The notes: generated by a model from the sequence alone, not told the origin. Shown: positions 1-9,680, numbered from the stretch's first letter. The stretch is 64,000 bases of DNA from CAYFKJ01 sp964528595 (GCA_964528595.1 CAZGTM010000005.1:35320-99319); one strand, 5' to 3'. Program-made: numbers and translations.

Positions 1-539
1 CCGACGACCCCCGGCAACAGGCGCACACTTGCATCAATCAGCGCCATTGCCGCCGGCTCGCCGCCGGATAGGACAAAATCGCCCAGACTGATCTCTTCAA
101 TTCCTCTCGCCTCGATGACACGTTCGTCGATGCCTTCGAAACGGCCGCAAAGCAGGACAACGCCCGGTCCTTGCGAAATTTCCCTCACCCGCGCCTGATC
201 GAGGCGCCGGCCGCGGGGGCTGAGGTACAACAGCGGCGGGGCGTCTTTCCCTGCCGCCGCATGTGCTCTCTCCATCGTCCCGTCGATGGCCGCGCCCAGA
301 ATATCGGGCCGCATGACCATGCCGGGGCCGCCGCCGAACGGCGTATCGTCGACGGAGCGGTGTTTATCGCTCGCAAAGCCGCGAATGTCCACCGTTTCCA
401 GTCCCCACAGGCCATTTTCCAAAGCCCGCCCGGCCAGCGACAAACCCAGGGGTCCGGGGAACATTTCCGGAAACAGGGTGAGCACCCAGGCCGTCCAGGC
501 CGGGTCGTTCGCGTCGGTATCAGCGGCGGGCTCCGTCAC
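1..539 (-). CDS. trmD: tRNA (guanine37-N1)-methyltransferase TrmD, 3' part missing at window edge
   Basis: TrmD methylates N1 of G37 in tRNAs from S-adenosylmethionine and so prevents frameshifting. The visible 179 residues carry the SPOUT/trefoil-knot signatures: DDTPFGGGPGM at about residues 64-74, LCGRFEGIDERV at about 130-141 and DFVLSGGE at about 154-161. The gene is truncated by the left window edge, so the C-terminal domain is not visible. The best start is GTG at 539-537; it overlaps the rimM stop by four bases, which implies translational coupling. It is the last visible gene of the ffh-rpsP-rimM-trmD operon; rplS would be expected beyond the edge. Identity is secure from motifs and context. 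Confidence 0.95.
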   Translation of the reverse strand, partial: MTEPAADTDANDPAWTAWVLTLFPEMFPGPLGLSLAGRALENGLWGLETVDIRGFASDKHRSVDDTPFGGGPGMVMRPDILGAAIDGTMERAHAAAGKDAPPLLYLSPRGRRLDQARVREISQGPGVVLLCGRFEGIDERVIEARGIEEISLGDFVLSGGEPAAMALIDASVRLLPGVV

Positions 540-1090
540 TTGGCCTTTTTTCTCCTCTTCTTTCTCGCTTTCGTTTTGGCCGACCCGCTTTCCAGCAGCT
601 CCGCCGGTACGTCGACGACCAAGCGGCCGTTCTCCAGGTCGATCTCCGGGACCGCTTCCGCCGTAAACGGCAGCAGCACCGGCATTTCGCCGTCGCGCTC
701 GATCTCGATCACGTCGCCGGCGCCGAAATCCTGCAGCGCCTTGACCGAGCCGAGCGTCGTGCCGTCCGGCAATTCCGCCGCCAGGCCGAGCAGGTCGGCG
801 TGGTAGAACTCGCCGTCGCCGGGCTGCGGCAGGGCCTCCCGCTCGACATAAAGCTCCAGTCCCTTCAGGGCTTCCGCCGCATCGCGATCGGCCACCCCTT
901 CGAACGTCAGCGCCGCGCCGTTCTTCGCCGGCTTGACCGACTGCACGTCGAAGCGGCGTTTGCCGTCACGGTCGCTGAGGCTGCCGTAGGCGCCGATATC
1001 GGCGGCATCCCGGGTGAAGGTCTTGACGTGGACCTCACCCCGCACGCCGCGCGCGCCCGTCACAATGCCCAGGCAAAGGCGCTTCGACAT
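536..1090 (-). CDS. rimM: Ribosome maturation factor RimM
   Basis: RimM assists assembly of the 30S head and binds ribosomal protein uS19. At 184 residues it is normal length for the family. An N-terminal RimM beta-barrel begins with the typical CLGIVTGARGVRGEVHVKTF segment (about 6-25), and a PRC-barrel follows from the EFYHADLLGL segment at about residue 102. The C-terminus is a lysine/arginine-rich tail of about 14 residues, which suits rRNA contact. It lies between rpsP (23-base gap) and trmD (4-base overlap), the standard bacterial order. Confidence 0.96.
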   Translation of the reverse strand: MSKRLCLGIVTGARGVRGEVHVKTFTRDAADIGAYGSLSDRDGKRRFDVQSVKPAKNGAALTFEGVADRDAAEALKGLELYVEREALPQPGDGEFYHADLLGLAAELPDGTTLGSVKALQDFGAGDVIEIERDGEMPVLLPFTAEAVPEIDLENGRLVVDVPAELLESGSAKTKARKKRRKKAK

Positions 1091-1113
1091 GGACCGTTCC
1101 GGGAAAGCCCGCC

Positions 1114-1689
1114 TTAGGAGGCTTTCTCTTCCTCAGCGGTTTCCTCGGCAGGCGCCTCTTCGGCGGCGGCTTCTTCAGCAGGAGCCTCTTCCTCGGCGGG
1201 CGCTTCCTCAGCGGCTGCTTCTTCCTCGGCCGGTGCCTCCTCGGCGGCGGCTTCTTCTGCAGGAGCCTCTTCCTCGGCAGGCGCCTCTTCTGCGGCTTCC
1301 TCAGCCGGCGCTTCTTCCTCGGCCGGTGCGGCGGCAGCCTCTTCAGCGGCCTTCTTGGCTTCCTCGGCCTCGGCCATGCGTTCCTGCGCCTTGGCCTTGG
1401 GCTTGGCTTTCTGCGGGTTGTTGCGCTGGGCCGGCATCTCGATGATGTTGGCCTCACCCAGGAAGCGGGCGACACGGTCGGTCGGCACGGCGCCGTGGCC
1501 GAGCCAGTGCTTGATGCGCTCCTCGTTCAAGTTGACGCGGTTGGCGTCGTCCTTCTTCAGCAACGGATTGTAGGTGCCCACCTTTTCGATGAAACGGCCG
1601 TCGCGCGGACTGCGCACGTCGGCGATGACAACGCGGTAGTAGGGGCGCTTTTTGGCGCCACCGCGCGCCAGTCTGATCTTAAGTCCCAT
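1114..1689 (-). CDS. rpsP: 30S ribosomal protein bS16 with a long Ala/Glu-rich C-terminal tail
   Basis: bS16 is a structural protein of the small subunit. Residues 1-85 are the conserved core, beginning MGLKIRLARGGAKKRPYYRV and containing RDGRFIEKVGTYNPL. The protein is 191 residues, about twice the family core. Residues 92-112 form a basic/charged linker, and from about 113 to the end there is an almost pure Ala/Glu/Pro repeat built on units like AEEAPAEEE. The tail is encoded by an internally repetitive stretch at roughly 1114-1360. Tails on bS16 are known in alphaproteobacteria, but this one is long and strongly acidic. The gene sits between ffh and rimM. Confidence 0.96.
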   Translation of the reverse strand: MGLKIRLARGGAKKRPYYRVVIADVRSPRDGRFIEKVGTYNPLLKKDDANRVNLNEERIKHWLGHGAVPTDRVARFLGEANIIEMPAQRNNPQKAKPKAKAQERMAEAEEAKKAAEEAAAAPAEEEAPAEEAAEEAPAEEEAPAEEAAAEEAPAEEEAAAEEAPAEEEAPAEEAAAEEAPAEETAEEEKAS

Positions 1690-1755
1690 GGTTTCTTTCG
1701 TCCTTCTGGTTGGTCGTATTCGTGAAATTCAATGAAAGTTCTATGCGTTAACGAA

Positions 1756-3126
<1,371 letters not shown>

Positions 3127-3153
3127 ATATCCGCAAGAACTTCAAACACACGC

Positions 3154-3189
3154 AAAAAACACCAGTGTGCGAAACCTCGCAGACTGGTG
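3154..3189 (-). terminator. Terminator-like hairpin in the ffh leader (possible attenuator)
   Basis: Read on the minus strand, CACCAGT and ACTGGTG form the outer arms and TGCGA/TCGCA the inner arms around a GGTT loop, with a single C-C mismatch. Six T residues follow directly (3159-3154). This is a textbook intrinsic terminator, but it lies between the predicted promoter and the ffh start, about 30 bases before the ATG. It could be an attenuator or could end a short leader RNA. The structure is seen; the function is inferred. Confidence 0.6.
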
Positions 3190-3236
3190 GACACCCTTGG
3201 GCGCGGGAAAACTGATAAATCCCGAAATCGAGGCGG

Positions 3237-3265
3237 AATTTGCCTGCGAGCGCGGGTGTTGTCAA
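3237..3265 (-). promoter_or_regulatory. Predicted sigma70-type promoter for the ffh operon
   Basis: On the minus strand TTGACA (3265-3260) is followed after exactly 17 bases by CAAATT (3242-3237). The -35 is a perfect consensus and the -10 is weak. It points toward ffh and would give a leader of roughly 100 bases containing the terminator-like hairpin at 3189-3154. Confidence 0.45.
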
Positions 3266-3358
3266 GGCCTGCGTTCGGTTGACCTTGCTGCGGCCAAATG
3301 TCGTATTGGGGGCCGTTGGGCGACGGCCGAAAATGGCGGCGAACGAAACGCGGGTGAT

Positions 3359-4801
3359 ATGCGCAGAAGTTACCAGAATATCGGTCTGATCGTCGGTCCG
3401 TTGTTGGCGGCCGGCGTACTGCTGTCGCCGGCGCCGTCGGGCATGCCGGACGCCGCCTGGTCGGTCGCCGCCGTGGCGGTTCTGATGGCCGTCTGGTGGT
3501 CGACGGAGGCGCTGCCGGTGGCGGTGACGGCGTTGCTGCCGCTGGTCGCGTTTCCCCTGTTCGGCGTCGCGCCCATCAGGACCGCGGCGGCGCCCTTCGC
3601 CCATCCGCTGATCTTCCTGTTCCTCGGCGGGTTTCTGATCGCGCTGGCGATGCAGCGCTGGAACCTGCACCGCCGCATCGCCCTGACCATCGCCGCCAAC
3701 ATCGGCGACCATCCGGCGGCGCTGGTCGGCGGTTTCATGGCCGCCGCCGCCTTCCTCAGCATGTGGGTGAGCAACACGGCCACGACCATGATGCTGCTGC
3801 CGGTCGCCTTGTCGGTCGTGCTGGTCACGTTGCCCCAGGACGACGGCGACGACGACACCCGCAACTTCGCCATCTGCATGATGCTGGGCGTGGCTTACGG
3901 CGCCAGCATCGGCGGCCTCGGCACCCTGATCGGCTCGCCGCCCAACGCCCTATTCGCGGCCTACATGGCGGAGAACCACGGCTTCGAGATCGGCTTCGTC
4001 GGCTGGATGGCGGTCGGCCTGCCGCTGGTTGTCGTCCTGTTGCCGATCGCCTGGTTCGTTTTGGTTCGGCTGATCTATCCCTTCCGCCTGCACGGCGGCG
4101 CTGGGGCCGATGTGGTGGCGGGGGAGCTGCGCGGCATGGGTCCGCTCTCCACGCCGGAGCTTCGGGTGGCGTTGATCTTTCTCACCGTTGCGGCGATGTG
4201 GATCTGCCGCCCCTGGCTCGCCGGCTTGCCCGGCCTCGGCGGTCTGTCGGATGCCGGCATAGCCCTGCTGGGCGGTTTCGCGATGTTCGTCGTCCCCGCT
4301 CGCAGGATGGGCCTCGAGGGGCCGTTCCTAATGGACTGGGAGAGTGCGGTTAAGCTTCCCTGGGGGGTGCTCTTGTTGTTCGGCGGCGGACTGAGCTTGG
4401 CGTCGGCGGTGTCGGCGACGGGTCTGGCCGCCTGGATCGGCGACGCCCTCGGCGGCCTAGCGGGCTGGCCGGTGGTGGCCGTCGTGCTGGTGATCGCGGG
4501 CGTGGTGATCTTTCTCACGGAATTGACCAGCAACACGGCAACCGCCGCCGCCTTTCTGCCGGTGGTGGCGGCGTTGGCACCCCTGATCGGCCTCGATCCC
4601 GTCACGCTGGCGCTGCCCGCCGCCCTGGCCGCCAGTTGCGCCTATATGCTGCCGGTGGCGACGCCGCCCAACGCCATCGTCTACAGCTCCGGCCATGTCA
4701 GCGTGCCCCAGATGGTGCGGGCGGGTTTCATCCTCAATCTCGTGGCGATGGGGCTGATCGCGGCGCTGGCGTTTGTCTGGGTACCGATCATTAGTGGATA
4801 G
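3359..4801 (+). CDS. SLC13/DASS-family anion (di/tricarboxylate) transporter
   Basis: This integral membrane protein probably imports dicarboxylates or a similar divalent anion with sodium. It shows the duplicated DASS signature: SNTAT plus LIGSPPNALF in the first half (about residues 138-200) and TSNTAT plus ATPPNAIVYSSG in the second half (about 385-445). About 11-12 hydrophobic segments span the 480 residues, the usual family length. An open frame extends upstream to 2978 over ffh, but transmembrane homology begins only at MRRSYQNIGLIVGPLLA, so ATG 3359 is chosen. It is divergent from ffh and has no operon partner. The substrate cannot be fixed from sequence. Confidence 0.9.
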   Translation: MRRSYQNIGLIVGPLLAAGVLLSPAPSGMPDAAWSVAAVAVLMAVWWSTEALPVAVTALLPLVAFPLFGVAPIRTAAAPFAHPLIFLFLGGFLIALAMQRWNLHRRIALTIAANIGDHPAALVGGFMAAAAFLSMWVSNTATTMMLLPVALSVVLVTLPQDDGDDDTRNFAICMMLGVAYGASIGGLGTLIGSPPNALFAAYMAENHGFEIGFVGWMAVGLPLVVVLLPIAWFVLVRLIYPFRLHGGAGADVVAGELRGMGPLSTPELRVALIFLTVAAMWICRPWLAGLPGLGGLSDAGIALLGGFAMFVVPARRMGLEGPFLMDWESAVKLPWGVLLLFGGGLSLASAVSATGLAAWIGDALGGLAGWPVVAVVLVIAGVVIFLTELTSNTATAAAFLPVVAALAPLIGLDPVTLALPAALAASCAYMLPVATPPNAIVYSSGHVSVPQMVRAGFILNLVAMGLIAALAFVWVPIISG

Positions 4802-4810
4802 CTTGTTTCT

Positions 4811-4915
4811 TTGCGGCTCCACCCCCACCCAACCCTCCCCCGTCAAGGGGGAGGGCTAGAAGGAGGCAATGTGAGTTCCTTCCCCCTGGCGGGGGAAGGG
4901 CAGGATGGGGGGGGA
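4811..4915. repeat. Intergenic inverted-repeat element, family A copy 1
   Basis: This block of about 105 bases starts with GCGGCTCCACCCCCACCC, contains CCCTCCCCCG-TCAA-GGGGGAGGG and then CCTTCCCCCTGGCGGGGGAAGG, and ends CAGGATGGGGGGG. Two strong GC-rich hairpins are therefore adjacent. The same block occurs in reverse orientation at 13512-13630. It lies between the convergent SLC13 gene and livF and could also act as a bidirectional transcription barrier. Confidence 0.8.
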
Positions 4916-4937
4916 CGATCTCGAATGCCGGCGCGGC

Positions 4938-5654
4938 TTAACCGGAAATGCCAATCAATTGCTCCAACTTGGCTTCGTCGTCACGTAAGCTTTGGTTGTC
5001 GCCGTCGTAGACGATGCGGCCGCGGTCGAGCACCACGGTGCGTTCGGAGAAATTGAGCGCCACGCGGGTGTTCTGCTCCACCAGGATCATCGAGATGCCG
5101 CCTTCCTCGCGCAGCCGCGCCATGACTTTGACCAGTTCATCGACGATCACCGGGGCCAGGCCCTCGCTGGGCTCGTCCATCAGCAGCACGCGCGGGTTTG
5201 TCATCAGCGCCCGGGCGATAGCCAGCATCTGCTGTTCGCCGCCAGACAGCTGGTTGCCCATGTTGCTGCGGCGCTCGGCCAGATTGGGAAAGAGGTCATA
5301 GAGCGCGTCGGTCGTCCAGTCGCCCGGCTGCGCGCCCACTGTCAGGTTTTCCGTGACCGTCAGGGAGGGAAAGATTTCGCGCTCCTGCGGCACGTAGCCG
5401 AGGCCCCGGTTGGCCCGGCGGAACGACTCCAGCGCGGTAATGTCCTCGGAGCCCAACCGGATGGCGCCGTGGTGCACTGTGGTGTGGCCCATCACGGTGG
5501 CCAGCAAGGTGGTCTTGCCGACGCCGTTGCGGCCGATGACGCTGATGCTTTCGCCCGCCGCCAGGCTCAACGATACCTCTTCGAGCACCATGGTTTCGCC
5601 GTATCCGGCGGTGAGGCCTTCGACCGCCAACGCCGCCTGTGCGGGATCAGCCAT
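4938..5654 (-). CDS. livF: ABC transporter ATPase, LivF type (Liv system 1)
   Basis: This is one of the two ATP-binding subunits that power uptake of branched-chain amino acids or related solutes. Walker A is GRNGVGKTT (about 42-50), the signature is LSGGEQQML and Walker B is VLLMDEPSEGLAP, followed by the switch histidine-equivalent region ILVEQN typical of LivF. At 238 residues it is normal for LivF. It is the last gene of the minus-strand order SBP-livH-livM-livG-livF, overlaps livG by 8 bases, and ends at repeat element A. Confidence 0.92.
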   Translation of the reverse strand: MADPAQAALAVEGLTAGYGETMVLEEVSLSLAAGESISVIGRNGVGKTTLLATVMGHTTVHHGAIRLGSEDITALESFRRANRGLGYVPQEREIFPSLTVTENLTVGAQPGDWTTDALYDLFPNLAERRSNMGNQLSGGEQQMLAIARALMTNPRVLLMDEPSEGLAPVIVDELVKVMARLREEGGISMILVEQNTRVALNFSERTVVLDRGRIVYDGDNQSLRDDEAKLEQLIGISG

Positions 5655-6402
5655 GCTTGGCCTCGCCGAGATAGACCGCCTGGACTTCCTGGCTGGCCGC
5701 GATTTCGTCCGGTTCGCCTTCCGCCATGATGGCGCCCTGGACCAGCACGGTGATGCGCTGGGCGAAGCGGAACACGACGTCCATGTCGTGTTCGATGATC
5801 AGGACGGCGATGTCCTTGGGCAGGCCGTCGACGGCGTCCAGGATGATGTGGCTTTCGGCACTGGGCACGCCGGCGGCGGGTTCGTCGAGCAGCAATACCT
5901 TGGGTTCGAGCGCCAGGGCGATGGCGATCTCAACCAGGCGCTGGCGGCCGTAAGGCAGTTCGTGGATCTCGGTCAGCGCATCGGCTTCTACCTTCATGAC
6001 GCTCAGAAGACGGGCGGCTTCCTCGATGACCTCGGTATTGGCGCCCGCCGGTTTGAACAGGCGGGTGGCGAGCCCCATGTGCTCCGAGACGGCGAGACAG
6101 AGGTTTTCGATCACCGTCAGGCCCATGAACAGGGAATTGATCTGGAAGGTTCGGGCGATGCCCGACTTCACCCGTTGCGCCTGGGAGCGCGACGAAATGT
6201 CCTGACCGTCCAGCAATACGGTACCTTCGCTCGGCTGCAGGACACCGGTCAGCAGGTTGATGAAGGTGGTCTTGCCCGCGCCGTTCGGTCCGATCAGCGC
6301 ATGGCGGGCGCCGGGCTCAAGCTTAAAATCAAGGTGGCGGGCGACGGCCAGCGCGCCGAAGTTCTTACTCAGACCCCGGGTTTCCAGCACCGCCTCGGTC
6401 AT
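5647..6402 (-). CDS. livG: ABC transporter ATPase, LivG type (Liv system 1)
   Basis: This is the second ATPase subunit of Liv system 1. It has Walker A GPNGAGKTT (about residues 38-46), the extended Q-loop and helical region typical of LivG, Walker B VLLLDEPAAGV and the LIIEHDMDVVF switch. The signature motif is LPYGRQRLVEI, a variant of the usual LSYGxQR form. Its 251 residues are normal. Its ATG overlaps the livM stop by four bases, so translation is coupled. Confidence 0.92.
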   Translation of the reverse strand: MTEAVLETRGLSKNFGALAVARHLDFKLEPGARHALIGPNGAGKTTFINLLTGVLQPSEGTVLLDGQDISSRSQAQRVKSGIARTFQINSLFMGLTVIENLCLAVSEHMGLATRLFKPAGANTEVIEEAARLLSVMKVEADALTEIHELPYGRQRLVEIAIALALEPKVLLLDEPAAGVPSAESHIILDAVDGLPKDIAVLIIEHDMDVVFRFAQRITVLVQGAIMAEGEPDEIAASQEVQAVYLGEAKHG

Positions 6403-7403
6403 GACGACCTCTGCTTAATTCGCACACCCAAATCCTCGAACAGCCCGAACAGGCCCCGTCGGGCGAACAGGACGGTGAGGATCAGGGCAATGCCGATGGC
6501 GAATTGCCAGTAGGGCTGGTCGGTGCCGAGAATCTGCTCGGTCATGTTCTCCAATATCTTGAAGACCAACGCCCCCAAGAAAGCGCCGTAGAGCCGCCCG
6601 GTGCCGCCCAGGATCAGCATGATCAGCACCTCGCCCGACAGTTCAAAGGCGTAGACGCTGGTGGTGACGTTGCCCTGCACCTGGACCCAGAGCGCCCCGG
6701 CGACGCCGGCGATGGCGGCCGAAATGATGTAGGCCGTGACCTGGCGCGAATGCACCGGCGTGCCGATGGCGTACATGCGTTGCGGGTTTTCGCGGATGCC
6801 GACCAGAGCCCGGCCAAACGGCGAATTGACGATGACGCGGATCAGCAGGAAGCCGAGGAAGAGGATCGCCAGGGCATAGAGATAGGCGCTGGTGTACCAC
6901 AGCAGGTCGAGCTCGAATAAGCCGAGGACGTCGGAATTGGTAAAATTTATGCCGTCGAAACCGCCGGTTATCTCATCGAAGTCGTTGGCCAGCTCCTGTA
7001 GCATGATGGTGGCCGCGAGGGTTAGCACCAACAATGTTAACCCGGTCGTTCGCAATATGACCCAGCCCGAGACAAAGCCGAGGATGGCGGCGCAGACGGC
7101 CCCGCCGAGCAGGCCGAGCAGCGGGTCGGGGACGCCGTTTGTTGCCATCAGGGCGGTGACGTAGGCGCCGGTGCCGAAAAAAGCCGTGTGTCCCAGCGAG
7201 ACGATGCCGGCGTAGCCGACGATCAGGTCGAGCGACAGGGCAAAGAGGATCATCACCAGGATCTGCGTCGCCAGCAGGCGGTAGCCGGGCAGGGCGAAGA
7301 AGACGGCGATGGCCAGGATCCAGGGGATCGCCTCGGCCCAGTGCATGCGGTGGCGCGATTGCAGGAAACCGATGGCCGATTGTGTCGTAGAGAGGTCGGT
7401 CAT
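6399..7403 (-). CDS. livM: ABC transporter permease, LivM type (Liv system 1)
   Basis: LivM is an inner-membrane permease subunit that pairs with LivH. The 334 residues contain 8-10 hydrophobic segments and the LivM hallmark GYAGIVSLGHTAFFGTGAY near residue 70, with the EAA-like GGTGRLYGAFLGA segment near residue 270. ATG 7403 (MTDLSTTQ) is preferred over a TTG at 7421, because the latter overlaps livH and 7403 leaves a clean four-base gap. Confidence 0.92.
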   Translation of the reverse strand: MTDLSTTQSAIGFLQSRHRMHWAEAIPWILAIAVFFALPGYRLLATQILVMILFALSLDLIVGYAGIVSLGHTAFFGTGAYVTALMATNGVPDPLLGLLGGAVCAAILGFVSGWVILRTTGLTLLVLTLAATIMLQELANDFDEITGGFDGINFTNSDVLGLFELDLLWYTSAYLYALAILFLGFLLIRVIVNSPFGRALVGIRENPQRMYAIGTPVHSRQVTAYIISAAIAGVAGALWVQVQGNVTTSVYAFELSGEVLIMLILGGTGRLYGAFLGALVFKILENMTEQILGTDQPYWQFAIGIALILTVLFARRGLFGLFEDLGVRIKQRSS

Positions 7404-7407
7404 CCGG

Positions 7408-8283
7408 TCAGGCCTTCCCAAGCAGGCCTTGCGGGCGCACCAGCAGGACCAGGATGGTCACTGCGAAAATGACGAAAGCGCCGCCCTCGGGGAAGAGGTA
7501 CTTGCCGGCAAAGTCGATGATGCCGAGCAGCATGGCGGCGAAGAAGGTGCCGCGAATGTTGCCCAGGCCGCCCACCGCCACAACGATGAGGAAGACCACG
7601 AGGTATTCGAAGGCGAAGACCGGCTTGATGCCGCCCAGGATCTGGATGCCCAAGCCGCCACCGATGGCCGCCATGCCGCTGCCCAGCGCGAAGGTCCAGG
7701 TGAAGATGCGGTCGGTGTTGATGCCGCAGCTTTCAGCCATGCGCCGGTTGTCGACGGCGGCGCGGATCTGCGCGCCGATGCGGGTGCGCTCCAGGCCGTA
7801 GAACAGCCCGGCGACGATCGCCCCGCCCGCCACGATCATGAAGGCGCGGTAGCTCGGGATGGTCTTGAAACCGAGATCGACGCTGCCTTTGAGGAACTCG
7901 GGCAACTGGATCAGCATCGGATCGGGCCCCCAGATGAAGGTCACCACGGCGATGGACGAAAACACCAGGCCGATGGTGAGCAACACCTGATCGAGCTCCG
8001 GCCGGCGGTAGAGCCGACGGTAGAGCACGCGTTCGAAGGGGATGCTGATCAGGGCGATGACGATGAAGGCCAGCACCAGGGAAACCAGAAAGGGCACGCC
8101 GGCGCGGCTGACCAGGGTCGCCGTGACGTAACCCCCGGCCATGGCGAAGGCGCCGTGGGCCAAGTTGGCGAAGCCCATCAGGCCCATGGTGATCGACAAC
8201 CCGACCGACACGATAAACAGCAGCATCGAGTAGGCCAGTCCGAAGACCAGAATGGTCGTGAGTTCGTTAATAAAGGAAGACAT
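7408..8283 (-). CDS. livH: ABC transporter permease, LivH type (Liv system 1)
   Basis: This is the partner permease of LivM. Its 291 residues contain about eight membrane segments, with GLSITMGLMGFANLAHGAF near residue 28 (the LivH fingerprint) and GGLGNIRGTFFAAMLLG near residue 240. It follows the substrate-binding protein gene after a 109-base gap that contains a strong hairpin, which suggests lower permease than binding-protein expression. Confidence 0.93.
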   Translation of the reverse strand: MSSFINELTTILVFGLAYSMLLFIVSVGLSITMGLMGFANLAHGAFAMAGGYVTATLVSRAGVPFLVSLVLAFIVIALISIPFERVLYRRLYRRPELDQVLLTIGLVFSSIAVVTFIWGPDPMLIQLPEFLKGSVDLGFKTIPSYRAFMIVAGGAIVAGLFYGLERTRIGAQIRAAVDNRRMAESCGINTDRIFTWTFALGSGMAAIGGGLGIQILGGIKPVFAFEYLVVFLIVVAVGGLGNIRGTFFAAMLLGIIDFAGKYLFPEGGAFVIFAVTILVLLVRPQGLLGKA

Positions 8284-8330
8284 CGTTTAGCAGGGTACTA
8301 ACAAAGGGAAGCGGTACACTAGGAGAGAAT

Positions 8331-8363
8331 CCAGCCGATCCCATGGGTCTCGGGATCGGCTGG
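8331..8363 (-). terminator. Intercistronic hairpin between binding protein and livH
   Basis: CCAGCCGATCCC and GGGATCGGCTGG form a perfect 12-bp stem with a nine-base loop. There is no strong U tract on the minus strand, so partial termination or protection of the upstream mRNA 3' end is more likely than full termination. This arrangement commonly raises the ratio of periplasmic binding protein to permease. Confidence 0.6.
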
Positions 8364-8392
8364 TGTCTCTGGCAAGGGTTTCGGCGCGGTAA

Positions 8393-9610
8393 TTAGTAGA
8401 GTTTCTTACCGCACTTGCCGAGTTTGAGTTCCTTGCACTTGTCCTTGACCGCGTCGAATTGGCCCTGGATGTCCTGCATCAACATACCGCCGCTTTCCTT
8501 GACGACGGAGATGTAGACGTTTTGGACGATATCCCGGGTTTCGGCGTCGATCATGATCGGGCCGCGCGGGCTGTTGTGCTTCCAGCCCTTGAGCGCCGCC
8601 ATGGCGCCATCGGCCGTCAATTTACTGCCCTTGGCCGACTTGATGGCGTGGAACACCGCAGCCATGCCGTCATAACCGCCGACACCGACGAAGTCGGGTA
8701 CGCTGTCGCCGCCATATTCAGCCTTCCAGGCCTTCACGAAGGCTTGGTTTTCGGCCGACGGCAGGAACATGTTGTAGTGGTGCGCCGTGACAACGCCGAC
8801 CGCTGCCGAGCCCATACCCTGCAACTGCGTGTCCTGGGTGATGTCGCCGGGGCCGACCAGAGCGACGCCCGCATCACGCATGCCCAAAGACTGGTAGGTC
8901 TTGGCCACCGCCGCGGCATGGTTGCCGGCCGGCACGAAGACATACATGCAGTTGGGCTTTTTGTCCTTGGCGCGTTGGAAGAACGGTGTGAAGTCCGGAA
9001 CCTCGCGCGGGCCGCCCATGGGGATTTCGTCGACGACCTTGCCGCCGGCGCCCTCGAAGCCTTTCTTGAAGGCTGCGACGCTGTCCTTGCCTGGTGGGTA
9101 GTTGGTGTAACCCGAGGCAGCGGTTTTGCAGCCCAGTTTGTTGGCCGCGTGTTCGCCCATGATGAAGCCGGCCTGCCACATGGTGAAGGAGACCCGCACC
9201 ATGTTCGGCGACATGTTGGGTATGAAGGCCGTGCCGGCGTTCATGATGACGACGGGCGTCCCGGCCTTGTTGACCAAGGGGGCGATGGACATGGCGTTGG
9301 GCGAGAAGATCAAGCCGGTGATCAGTTCGACGCCCTCACGCGTGATCAATTCCTGCGCCGCCGTCTTGGCGATAGGGCCGCCGGGACGCTTTGAATCACG
9401 CACGATCATCTTCACCGTGTCGCCGCCGAGATCGCCGGCGTGAAGCTTCATGTAGAGCTTGGCGCCCCGTTCCATTTGGATGCCGAGGTTGGCGGCACCG
9501 CCCGACATGGGTCCGATGAAGCCGATCTTGTATTCACGGGCCTCCGCTTGGGCCGCGGCAAACGCCATAACGCCCGCCAGGGCAGCAGCGGTGATGAAAT
9601 TGGATCTCAT
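8393..9610 (-). CDS. Periplasmic branched-chain-amino-acid-type binding protein (Liv system 1)
   Basis: This is the extracytoplasmic solute receptor of Liv system 1. The first 24 residues are a Sec signal peptide ending AQAEA, and the mature protein begins REYKIGFIGPMSGGAANLG, the type I periplasmic-binding fold. At 405 residues it is in the normal range of 370-430. It is the first gene of the operon and is preceded by an AT-rich divergent region with several direct repeats and palindromes. Members of this family bind amino acids, short amides, urea or aromatic acids, so the ligand is not decided here. Confidence 0.9.
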   Translation of the reverse strand: MRSNFITAAALAGVMAFAAAQAEAREYKIGFIGPMSGGAANLGIQMERGAKLYMKLHAGDLGGDTVKMIVRDSKRPGGPIAKTAAQELITREGVELITGLIFSPNAMSIAPLVNKAGTPVVIMNAGTAFIPNMSPNMVRVSFTMWQAGFIMGEHAANKLGCKTAASGYTNYPPGKDSVAAFKKGFEGAGGKVVDEIPMGGPREVPDFTPFFQRAKDKKPNCMYVFVPAGNHAAAVAKTYQSLGMRDAGVALVGPGDITQDTQLQGMGSAAVGVVTAHHYNMFLPSAENQAFVKAWKAEYGGDSVPDFVGVGGYDGMAAVFHAIKSAKGSKLTADGAMAALKGWKHNSPRGPIMIDAETRDIVQNVYISVVKESGGMLMQDIQGQFDAVKDKCKELKLGKCGKKLY

Positions 9611-9680
9611 TTTCGATCTCCTCCCCAGAAGTGATTTGTCCCAATTAAATTTTCTTACATATGTAACTTATTGATATTGG

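Noticed and set aside
171..806. Plus-strand open frame across trmD and rimM
   Set aside because: It is antisense to two conserved genes and has low-complexity Arg/Ser composition and no motif.
4802..4937. CRISPR-like or phage attachment site at repeat A
   Set aside because: There are no regularly spaced repeats, no integrase next to it and no tRNA; it is an intergenic inverted repeat.
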